Shown here: positions 57,001 to 64,000 of the stretch, one piece after another
Numbering within the stretch: the first letter of the stretch is position 1
Layout of the letters: every line of letters begins with the position of its first letter
Assembly (NCBI GenBank): GCA_029964075.1
Contig: CM057147.1
Location: 14,901,513 to 14,965,512, forward strand
Source of the DNA: Patiria pectinifera
Lineage: Eukaryota; Echinodermata; Asteroidea; Valvatida; Asterinidae
Length of the DNA stretch: 64,000 nucleotides
Direction of reading: 5' to 3'
Made by a program: the position numbers and the translations under genes
The notes under the pieces: generated by a model
What the model saw: the letters and a program-made list of their open reading frames with translations, nothing else
What the model was told of the DNA's origin: nothing
Database searches by the model: none

Positions 57001-60000
57001 GGCCTGATTAGAGGCTTGATGCCTTGAACAACTGCAGATGACCATGCAAAGTGACCTGTGTTTAAAATCAATTAGAATAAACAATATGTTATTTTAAGGT
57101 TGAACAATTAGAAAATGACTAGAACGGAGTTTGAACCTGCAACCTCCAGATTACCGTTCCGGTGCTCTACCAACTGAGCTATCCAGCCCTATGTTGGCGG
57201 TTCCCCAATTTGTCAATATCTTTGTTCAAGGGGCACTAGTCAGAAGCCATAAACCTGTTGCAAAGAAATTGACTGGAGTGGGGTTTGAACCTGCAACATC
57301 CGGATTGCCGTTCCGGTGCTCTACCAACTGAGCTATCCAGCCCTATATTGGCGGTTCCACATTTTGTCAATGTCTTTGTTCAAGGGGCGCTAGTCAGAAG
57401 CCATAAACCGGTATATGCCATACAGCCAGGGATCACACCCAAAGTCACAATGCTAGCAATCATTAGCAAGGCTGCAAACCTGGGAAATAGCAAATGGAGA
57501 TCATTCAGAGAGCTATGTGGTTTCTTTGCTAACTAGAAGGAAAAAAAATAATGTAGGCAATATATTGGCAACTGATACAGCTGGAAAAAATATTTTAAAA
57601 AAACGGAAAAAAAATAAAAAAAATAAAACGAAAAAAAAGGCAGAAGTGTTATGCCGCATGAGGCTCACCACTGAATACTCTTTGCAAGTGTTGTGTCAGC
57701 GCCTCATCTTTTTCTTGCAGCATCCCCGCAATACTGTTTGCAAATGACTCCATGCTCCCTTGAAAATCCTGCAAAGTTGTCAGAATTCAATATATTGGTT
57801 TCTAAAGGGACAAGGATAATTACAACATCAATAGTAACTATAATACCAATTTCTTTTCAAAAAGATTAAAAGAAAATTAGAATCAACATAAAACAAATCA
57901 TAAATTTTGTTCAAACTTGCAACGCTTGGAAGCCAATGCACAGGTTAACCACTTTGCGCCTGGTTTATTTTTGCCGAAAATTTCGAAATTTTCAAAAGGC
58001 AAAATTTCCCAGCCAACTTCTGATATACTGCCAAACGCCACAAATACCAATTCGCAAGAGTCATTTGAACAGTATTTGTACGATATTTCTTGCCGAAACC
58101 TCATATGCTTCAATACTCCGGGGCGTGCACTGGAGTGTAACTTGTGCAAGAATAGGAGTACACCTCCACAGACTTCATGGACTTTGTGTGTGTGTGCAAA
58201 AGGCACAAGGGATTAGCATGTTTAGACGTCACCCAGAGGCGAGTACGTCGAGGCAATCTTGACGTCTTAACCTGTCAGCCGTGCCTGTGCACAAAAACAG
58301 CCAGTGCATGTTATCAAGGCCACCGGCCCGAACTGGTTGAAAGGAACACTGACAATCATTCAGTCATTCCAGATGGAGAGAATACCTTTGCCTTATATGA
58401 GTAATTCCATCATATGAGTAATTCAATGAGTCTTTCGCTGTAGATAACCAACAACCATTGACTTTTTTGTGTTCAGAAAATGATGTGAAAAAAGAAAATT
58501 TCCCCAACAATATTTTTCTTCACTCGGGAGTGTTGAGAGAGACGAACTTGAATGTAATCCAAAAAAAGTGTGGGGATAAAAAAACCGGGTGACGATTGCA
58601 CAAACTGAAGAAACATAATGTCTTGCCTTCCAGAAACCAGACCAAAATGGCAGTATCTTGGGATAATTACAACACGACTGCCTCACCTCCACGTAGGATT
58701 CCCTCATGTAAATTGGCCTGCTGGACATGAACGTAGCGTACTGCTCGATCAACAGTGCCAGGGTGCTTTCCAGCACGAGTTGTTCTGGCCGCGTAGTTGA
58801 TAACACGTTGACCAGGAAAGGAACGACCAACATGTAGTCGGTGTCGATCAGGCTGGTCTTAGTCTTCTTGCAGACGTGGTGGTAGGATAAGATGGCTTTC
58901 ATTGCATGCAGGATATCTGGACAGGAGACAAAATGTGTTAACGTGGGACAGAACAATACAAAGTGAGTCAGTTGCTAGGAGAGCTTACTGCCGAGTTCAG
59001 GCCGATTCATGCGTGGCGCAAATGAGAACGCAGAGCAATTTTGATGTTATGAAACCTTCACGGCAAAATTCGCTGGAATTCAGATGTGTTCACAGACAAT
59101 CATGTGACATCATAAAATGTGCATTTGCGTTCGCTTGGACACTGAACAGGCCTTTCAATGTAGAGGCCGTTATATATTTGTGCATGATGGAAATCAAAAG
59201 AAATCGCCAACACCTTAACCAAAATAGTGTAAACTGTCAACTGTTTGACACACAGTATCAATATGAAGTTGGGATATGTATGCCCTAATGTACAGGGTGT
59301 ACCAAAAAAGTAATCAAAAATTAATGGGTTAGTATGTGAAAGATGTGAAACTGTCAAAAAGTGGTTCCATCTTATAAAGGATTTCACATACTAACTCATT
59401 AGTTTCGGATAAACCTTTAAGAAAGTTTTGTCTTCATATTTACATGTGTAAGACACAATTGAGTCAGGCATTTTGGAAAATATAAGCAAACGACACAGGA
59501 AGGTTGTTCGCCTATGTTGCTAAATGTTTACCAACACTGTTGGTGCACAGTCCGTCCAACATGTGTGAATGTTGCCAATATTGGCAAACGTTAGCATTGT
59601 TCACATAAGGGTCATTCAATAAATTCAGAGTCTACTTTATTCCTGTTCCTGTTGCATCTGACATCTATGATTGTATAATTCTGATGCAATCCTTAATGCA
59701 GTACTCCTCCAAGAGTGGTTACGAGTACGAAACAATCTAGCCAACAAATGAAAAATCATTTGAAGTCATTCTTAATGACACTTGAATGGCAAACTACAAA
59801 GTACCGAGGTAACTGGGACAGGAAAAGTGTCACACTTTGGACCCCTACATATTTATAGAATATCCCATAATACAGGCTGGTAAAAAAAAACACCAGAACC
59901 TCATACTTCCACTACCCTTGGACTCAAACCACATATACCAATGCATGGAGAATCTTTTTAAAAGAAAAAGGAAACCAAAATCGCCCGATTCGGTCCAGTT

Positions 60001-62784
60001 GTTTTTGTTCTAGAGCCCATTTTGTGAAGCAAGGTGGGGGTCATTTTTGTCCCGATGAAATACTAAACCGCGCCCTGGATTTGACTTACATTGTAATTGA
60101 TAGAAGATTTGTTATCTAATAATACCCACATGAAAGAAGTATCCTTCAGAAAATAGGCTCTGCAGCAAAAACTACTGGACCGAATCAAGATATTTTGGTA
60201 TCAAAATTCTTCTAAAAAGATTCTCCATCAATTGGTACAGGTGGTTTGAGTCTAATGGTAGTGGAAGTATGCCGTTCCAATTTTTTTATTTTTTTTTTAT
60301 TTTTCGGACCACTGTAGAATTCAAACCAAGATATCCAGCCTCTACCTGTATTGTTTGACAGCTCCTGAAAAGTGGGCTCTCGCATCAGGAGAGCTTCGCT
60401 GGTCTGAATGACCTCCAGGTCAAGTATGGACATCACGCTGCTAGGGTCAGCCTTGAGTTGCTCCATGTATAATGCCCTCACTGACGATAAAATGGCAACA
60501 AGACAAGTGTTTTACTCCCTGAAAACCACTGTTGTGTGTATTTGACAGATCAATATTCAGTCAATTTTCTTTGTTCAATTCTCAAATAAAAAGTGACAAC
60601 AACCTCAAATCAGAGAGTACATAACTTTTGCTTTGAAAATTGTTGTACTACCGACAACCTACTTTTTGTTAATTAGACTGATTAAAATACAATCCGGTGC
60701 ACAAAAAGCTGGGGCGGTTATGAACAATTAATTTGTTCATTTTGTAATTTTGGAAGTACATTTATTAATTTAAAATGTTAATGACATAAATTCTCACTGT
60801 AGGAGCAGACGCTTATTGCTTAATGCCAACCCCCCCCCCCCAAAAAAATCTAATTTTTATTTACTTGTTTGCCTTTAGGCGGGTTGATACTCGCCGCAAA
60901 AGTGTACACGAACACGAATTTGTGACGTAAGGGGGTGTTTTCGCGCTGCGAATTCGCAAAGTTTAACACATTCAACTCCAGCGAATTTTGCAGCGAATGC
61001 TTTGTGACGTCAACTTTGCATCGCATTCGCATGAAGTATGAACTGGCCTTCATAATAGAATGAACGTTTTCTGCCTGTGTCCTATAATTTTACACACACA
61101 AACTTTATCATTGCTTAAGAAAGTGGGTCACATGTCAAAACCTCCTTCCAATGGCAATTATAGCTGAATTAGTTATCATAGACCTCATTTTGATAGAGCT
61201 ATTCCAAACTATTAAAATCTCTTTACCCTATCCTTCCATTTACAATGTATACGTTTGCAGCTCAGATTGTGACAAACCATCTTAATCCTCATTTTGATGG
61301 AGCTATTCCAAAACAGAACCAAAAAGCTAAAAAAGCGATAAGGCCAAAAAAAATTAAAATTCTGCTTCAGATAATAACATGGCATTCGAAAATAGGGTAG
61401 GTAGCTACCTACCCTATTTTCGAATAGGTAGGAATTTTTTTTGGCAAATTTTTTTTGTGTACGATCATATGGAGGGATATGCGTGTAGTCAAGGGTAAAA
61501 GGTAGATATTGGTAGTTTTAGGTGTTTTTTTCTCATTTTTCCCATAAAAAAATTAAGGTAGGGGCTGTCAGAATAGGGTAGGTATAGGGAAACCGGAAGC
61601 AGAACTTTTTTTTTTTTTGGCCTAAGCAATGTTAGTCCTCGTTTTGATTGAGCAAGCTCGGCAGCTTGACCTCTCACCCTTGGGGCTCCTGAGGTAGAGT
61701 CGCCATGTGATCTGCCTCAATCGGTCCGGCAACGCCTGGTTGAAAAACCGACGCAGCTTGGCCTTGTTGCCAGGCCAGCTCTTAAGCAGCCCAAGGGCGC
61801 CCTCACGAGCCTGGTCCAATACCAGCTCGGACTTGGTCTCCAGGGGTGATGTGGTTAGCAACCGCTGGTTGGCATGGTTACTGAGATGCTTGTCAAGCAT
61901 GTCGGATGCCGCCAGATTAAAGTTTTCAAAAACATCGCCTGTGATAAACAAAAAGTTAAGATTACGTTATGATTGATGCAATAAATAGTCTCATGTTATG
62001 ATAGATGTCCCAAACGGGATGTGGAAAAAATATGTGAAAACTCTGAGGAGAAGTGTGGATAGAGAAAAGAAAATCTTAACGAAAAGAAGTGCTTTTTTTC
62101 AGCTGGTGCGTTGATTTGAAAAATGTGAAATATAAAAAAAAATTAAAGCATATTCTTGATTTAGAGAAAAGAACACTGGAAGAAATATATTCCTACTCAT
62201 ACACAAAATCTGAAGTTCCAGTTTTCTGGGGGGGGGTATTTAGTTGTTGTTTTTCACACAAACCATACAACTTAAAAATTCATAAATAAAATATTCACTT
62301 TGCTCAAAACACAGACAGTACATCTGTAATCTGTCCCGACCTTCGGATGGGACGTAAAGCCGTAGGTCCCGTGTGTTGTGTAATGCACTTTAAGGAGCAA
62401 TAACACTTATTGCTAAGAGAAGGGGTTCGCCCCAGTGGCAGTGGCTGCAATATGCGCCGCAGTACCTTGTAAACCCCTATAAGGTGTTACACAATGGGTC
62501 TCATATTTCTCATAAACTTTAATTACCTTTCTTTATTAATAGACATAATTTCCAGTGCCTTGAGTACCTACTTGTTGGTAGATAAGAGCGCTATAAGACT
62601 CCGGTATTATTATATTATTAATACACTTCTTAGTGCCTATCTGACCTTCTTTAATTGCCTTGGCAGCCCTTTCCAGAAACAACTGTTTCTCTGGGTCGGA
62701 CAGGTCAGTGAACTTTGACACGTGACTCTCAGTCAGTTGCTGTTGAATGGCTTGGTTCAGCTCCTCGGTCAAGACCTTCCACTC
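50932..62784 (-). CDS. TBC-domain / coiled-coil protein, 3' part
   Basis: Exons, right to left: 62784-62646, 61938-61678, 60480-60346, 58916-58687, 57768-57669, 57055-56978, 56334-56195, 55983-55915, 55412-55352, 54320-54218, 53412-53280, 52041-51958, then an alternative end. Phases 1,1,1,0,1,1,0,0,1,2,0,0 all match, giving about 511 codons before the last exon. The middle part looks like a TBC (Rab-GAP) fold: LPDRLRQITWRLYL at the start and YLSLDAVMYVWDQYI near the end, the latter resembling the conserved VWD helix. The IxxDxxR arginine finger is not obvious: SILDLEVIQTSEALL lacks the Arg, so it may not be an active GAP. The C-terminus is charged coiled coil (EARKMRWQEEEDRMKQRERL). I do not recognise the orthologue with certainty; the 5' end is beyond the window. 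Confidence 0.85.
51125..51565 (+). repeat. Dispersed repeat, copy 2
   Basis: Relative of 43440-43760 with an extra internal segment around 51285-51330. Confidence 0.6.
51600..51840 (-). mobile_element. tRNA-derived SINE, copy 1
   Basis: The minus strand contains GGATAGCTCAGTTGGTAGGG (A-box region) and a shared body: AACCGCCAACGTAGGG, GGCTTCTGAGTTGCACC, GTGACTTTGGGTGTGATCCC. The B box here is decayed. Same family as 57117-57510. Confidence 0.7.
51958..52041 (-). CDS. TBC gene exon: coiled coil
   Basis: Acceptor TTTTTTGTGACAG, donor CAG|GTAGGAC, phase 0 to 0. It encodes ERRSKAKAERKAEAEIDQLK then QEIERLKQ, a heptad-type coiled coil. Confidence 0.85.
52690..52865 (-). mobile_element. Half copy of the AAGGGCGGATC-ended element
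   Basis: Inverted relative of the left half of 26407-26719: GATTGCACCACAGAGCATCT, GGGCCCTTAAGCGGGCCCCG, GACCCACTTTTTGGGG, ending GATCCGCCCTT at 52855-52865. Confidence 0.65.
53280..53412 (-). CDS. TBC gene exon: charged coiled coil
   Basis: Acceptor TTTTTACAACAAG; the first base completes Arg. It encodes ERDVERDEARKMRWQEEEDR and then MKQRERLERIARDEQQRLQD, ending LLEQ|GTAATA. A LINE fragment starts only about 45 bp upstream of its acceptor. Confidence 0.85.
53457..54104 (+). mobile_element. 5'-truncated LINE, RT C-terminus and (ATT)n tail
   Basis: From about 53470 the plus strand encodes LKNLHWLPVSYRIIYKLLLI, VYKALNGKAPSYITELL, SFSAAAPRLWNQLPIHIRTS and a stop at 53808, the C-terminal end of CR1/L2-type reverse transcriptases. 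The 3' end is an (ATT)n run at 54079-54104. It sits in a TBC-gene intron, antisense to the gene. Confidence 0.85.
54218..54320 (-). CDS. TBC gene exon: Trp/His-rich then Arg/Gln-rich
   Basis: Acceptor GTTGATTTCAG. Joining phases give V-AMPWEHWHHEMLPQ followed by TTAQDRRQDRDYREDQRQR. Donor AG|GTAGGC, phase 2. The other frame would not fit the exons on both sides. Confidence 0.75.
55352..55412 (-). CDS. TBC gene small exon
   Basis: Acceptor CATTTCTACCAG, donor CAAG|GTGAGA, 61 bp, phase 0 to 1. It encodes VLHSQLNSGRGATPVLDPTQ. It is needed to reconcile the phases of its neighbours and does so exactly. Confidence 0.78.
55560..55835 (+). repeat. Dispersed 270-bp repeat, copy 2
   Basis: Same strand and near full-length match to 38190-38465. 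It lies in the TBC-gene intron 55413-55914. Confidence 0.75.
55915..55983 (-). CDS. TBC gene exon
   Basis: Acceptor TTGTCTTTGCAG, donor GAG|GTAAGC, 23 codons in phase 0. It encodes LPEMEHTLKKNAVKLTKDEL then MYE, a helical linker after the TBC-like domain. Confidence 0.85.
56195..56334 (-). CDS. TBC gene exon: C-terminal TBC helix
   Basis: Acceptor TTTTCCAG, donor AGT|GTAAGT (right coordinate +/-1). It encodes YLSLDAVMYVWDQYIIGLDA then PDYDIIPSMAVSVLILLRKY, the part most like known TBC domains. Confidence 0.88.
56400..56815. repeat. Low-complexity GACTCGACTTGA repeat
   Basis: Degenerate units of GACTCGA, CTTGACT and GACTTGAC, in a TBC-gene intron. A weaker version occurs at about 21460-21680. 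Different unit from the PRODH2 minisatellites but similar in composition. Confidence 0.6.
56978..57055 (-). CDS. TBC gene exon
   Basis: Acceptor TTTAAACACAG, donor GTTG|GTAAGT, phase 1 to 1. It encodes HFAWSSAVVQGIKPLIRPMV then RCLFV. Confidence 0.85.
57117..57260 (-). mobile_element. tRNA-derived SINE, copy 2 (short)
   Basis: Minus strand: GGATAGCTCAGTTGGTAGAG (A box), GGTTGCAGGTTCAAACTCC (B box), preceded in + coordinates by the first part of the SINE body. It is followed head to tail by copy 3, with the rest of the body lacking. Confidence 0.75.
57262..57510 (-). mobile_element. tRNA-derived SINE, copy 3 (full)
   Basis: Minus strand: GGATAGCTCAGTTGGTAGAG, GATGTTGCAGGTTCAAACCC (B box), then AACCGCCAATATAGGG and GTGACTTTGGGTGTGATCCC in the body. 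It directly follows copy 2 as a tandem. Confidence 0.78.
57669..57768 (-). CDS. TBC gene exon
   Basis: Acceptor CAACTTTGCAG, donor AGTG|GTGAGC, phase 0 to 1. It encodes DFQGSMESFANSIAGMLQEK then DEALTQHLQRVFS. Confidence 0.85.
58195..58320 (+). repeat. Repeat with inverted AAGACGTCA motif, copy 2
   Basis: Matches 46550-46680: GATTAGCATGTTTAGACGTC, AATCTTGACGTCTTAA and AAAACAGCCAGTGCATGTTA. Confidence 0.7.
58687..58916 (-). CDS. TBC gene exon: TBC-like core
   Basis: Acceptor TCTCCTGTCCAG, donor GAG|GTGAGG, phase 1 to 0. It encodes DILHAMKAILSYHHVCKKTK, SLIDTDYMLVVPFLVNVLS, LVLESTLALLIEQYATFM and YMRESYVE, amphipathic helices of the TBC-like domain. Confidence 0.88.
60346..60480 (-). CDS. TBC gene exon
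   Basis: Acceptor TTTTATCGTCAG, donor ACAG|GTAGAG, phase 1 to 1. It encodes RALYMEQLKADPSSVMSILD and LEVIQTSEALLMREPTFQEL. Confidence 0.86.
61342..61622. mobile_element. Harbinger-like MITE, 281 bp, TAA target site
   Basis: GGCC ends with A-rich/T-rich runs, TAA on both sides (61339-61341 and 61623-61625). It belongs to the 33129-33386 family. An internal GAAAATAGGGTAGGTAGC/GCTACCTACCCTATTTTC hairpin is present here only. It ends 55 bp from a TBC-gene exon. Confidence 0.8.
61678..61938 (-). CDS. TBC gene exon: start of TBC-like domain
   Basis: Acceptor TTTGTTTATCACAG, donor AAGG|GTGAGA, phase 1 to 1. It encodes DVFENFNLAASDMLDKHLSN, LDQAREGALGLLKSWPGNKA and LPDRLRQITWRLYLRSPK; the last segment matches the first TBC helix (start of most Rab-GAP domains). 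Confidence 0.9.
62330..62622 (+). mobile_element. LINE 3' tail fragment
   Basis: A non-coding stretch with GTGTTGTGTAATGCACTTTA, the closing GAGCGCTATAAGACTCCGGT and an (ATT/ATTATA)-type run, as in L2/CR1-type 3' UTRs. No RT frame remains. It ends next to a splice donor of the TBC gene. Confidence 0.6.
62646..62784 (-). CDS. TBC gene exon, most upstream seen
   Basis: Acceptor CGTATTTCTAG, donor GAAG|GTCAGA (weak), phase 0 to 1. It encodes EWKVLTEELNQAIQQQLTES and then HVSKFTDLSDPEKQLFLERA. A LINE tail ends about 20 bp after the donor. Confidence 0.82.
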
Positions 62785-64000
62785 CTAGAAATACGGGGCA
62801 AAATAATAATAATGTCAACATAATACTTATTAATATTATTGTCACCATGGCATGTTCATCGATAAGAAAACTGTCACCTTCAGAAATGCAATATGGTTAT
62901 GTACCTAGGACTCTACCATGTCCAAATGTTAAAAAAAGGTGATTCGTAGAGTCCTAGTTACTCAGACTAGTTGTTAGGCCTACTTCTCAACCAGTGCAGA
63001 GTACGGAAACTCCCGGGGTAATCGTGTAGTGTAGGGCCCAGTTCCTATAAGGGAACAAAATCCACTTTAAAATTATCGGACCTACCAAACTAGTTGGCGA
63101 CATTCTCAATAAACAGGTATGTCATAGATAGAGGGAAGGGTTTTGATTTTTTTGAGGGAAAATTGGGGGTAAAATGACGATGACAGCGCAGCGACAACAC
63201 GCGACACGAAAATAAAGATGGCGATCACCACGCGATGTACCGTGAGCATGCACGGCGTGCTGAATCGCAAGGCACCAACCGTGCAGGAAAATCGTGATTT
63301 CTACCCCAATAATCTGTTCAAAATTGCAAAACGAGTGACATTAGAATTGAGAAAAGTCTGTTTTTGATTGTACAGGTACAGGTGATTTTTGAGCAATAAA
63401 AAACATTTTTGACTCTAATTTGATCAAAACAAAAACAGGGGCCCTACACTGCTTCACGATCGCCACTCCCAAAAAAGGTTCCACTGCCTTTGTTTTACCA
63501 TGGAGGAATAAGAATACCTGATGTGTTTCAAGCTACAAAGTAAACAATACAAAACTACATAGACCTAGTGCACGTACGAGCATTAACATGATTAATGATG
63601 TTGCGTAAAAGGAATGGGTTTTGGGGCGACTGTGTCAGTCCTTTTGCATGGGCAGTGGGGCTGTTGTGCCCATTCTTGAAAATCACGCATTCTCGAGAAT
63701 GGGCGCGCATTCTTAAGAATGAGCGCCCATTCTTAAGAACGAGCACGCGTTCTTTAGAATGAGCGCTCATTCTTAAGATTGGGTGGGAATATCACGTGCA
63801 CAATTTATGAATTTTGCCCAATCTTAACAAACATTGCACGACATAATTATTTTAAATGAATTGTATAGCGGTTAAAAGGGAAACAATTCATATAAAGAGG
63901 AAAGAAAATGTTCCATGCTTCTGTACTCGTATAACTACGATAATTTGAATCAAATTAAACCTGTTATTATTGCTTTTTTCTGCCCACTATGGGAAGTTTT
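62785..64000. other. Upstream TBC-gene intron or flank; no exon seen
   Basis: The acceptor at 62784 shows that the TBC gene continues to the right, but no earlier exon is convincing here. A small hairpin (TAGGACTCTAC...GTAGAGTCCTA, about 62908-62958) and the palindrome array at 63671-63781 are the only structured parts. Confidence 0.55.
63671..63781. repeat. Array of 14-bp palindromes on a 20-bp period
   Basis: CATTCTTAAGAATG or close variants start at 63688, 63708, 63728, 63748 and 63768, with a decayed first unit at 63671. The six-base spacers are G/C-rich (GGCGCG, AGCGCC, AGCACG, AGCGCT). Substitutions such as TCTCGAGA keep the palindrome. Confidence 0.85.

Noticed and set aside
63671-63781. 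CRISPR array
   Set aside because: The spacers are 6 bp, the repeats are palindromes, and the surroundings are eukaryotic.
63671-63781. Heat-shock element cluster (TTC/GAA inverted motifs)
   Set aside because: TTC and GAA are separated by four bases, not two, and successive units are 20 bp apart, which does not match the 5-bp phasing of these elements.

Overview
This window reads as nuclear DNA of a marine invertebrate, probably a deuterostome such as an echinoderm, hemichordate or amphioxus (low confidence on clade). Genes are split into small exons with GT-AG splice sites in matching phases. The non-coding DNA is AT-rich and crowded with short inverted-repeat transposons, tRNA-derived SINEs, non-LTR retrotransposon pieces and minisatellites. 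There are no operons, CRISPR arrays or bacterial signals.

Three host genes can be assembled by joining exons whose phases agree. (1) A compact matrix metalloproteinase on the minus strand (12410-20679): four exons, 298 codons, signal peptide, cysteine switch and zinc site, no hemopexin domain. (2) A mitochondrial proline/hydroxyproline dehydrogenase on the plus strand (27621-42565): nine exons, 532 codons. The active-site Ser marks it as PRODH2-like, and intron 2 is best explained as a GC-AG intron. (3) The 3' part of a TBC-domain plus coiled-coil gene on the minus strand (62784 down to about 50932, possibly to 47467), with at least twelve phase-consistent exons and more than one possible last exon; its 5' end lies beyond the right edge. 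Genes 1 and 2 are head to head across about 6.9 kb; genes 2 and 3 converge.

Mobile DNA by region: 1681-5990 is a nearly full-length non-LTR retrotransposon with an intact ORF1 and a broken endonuclease/reverse transcriptase ORF. PRODH2 intron 1 holds a young LTR retrotransposon (28561-32922) with 115-bp LTRs and a 5-bp target duplication. It has lost gag and the protease active site, and carries next to its primer-binding position a captured, reverse-oriented piece of a host gene: the first 40 codons of an FTSJ1-type tRNA 2'-O-methyltransferase. Its PBS position is a 15-bp perfect inverted repeat of the LTR interior, which points to self-priming as in Tf1/sushi elements. Harbinger-like (TWA target sites, GGCC ends) and piggyBac-like (TTAA, CCCT ends) non-autonomous elements recur, several close to splice sites.

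The observations most worth following are the chimeric LTR element, its apparent self-priming structure, the degenerate copy of PRODH2 exon 5 inside an expanding 12-bp minisatellite, the related minisatellite in intron 1 of the same gene, the alternative ends of the TBC gene, and two unusual palindrome families (15724 and 46979; 63671-63781).
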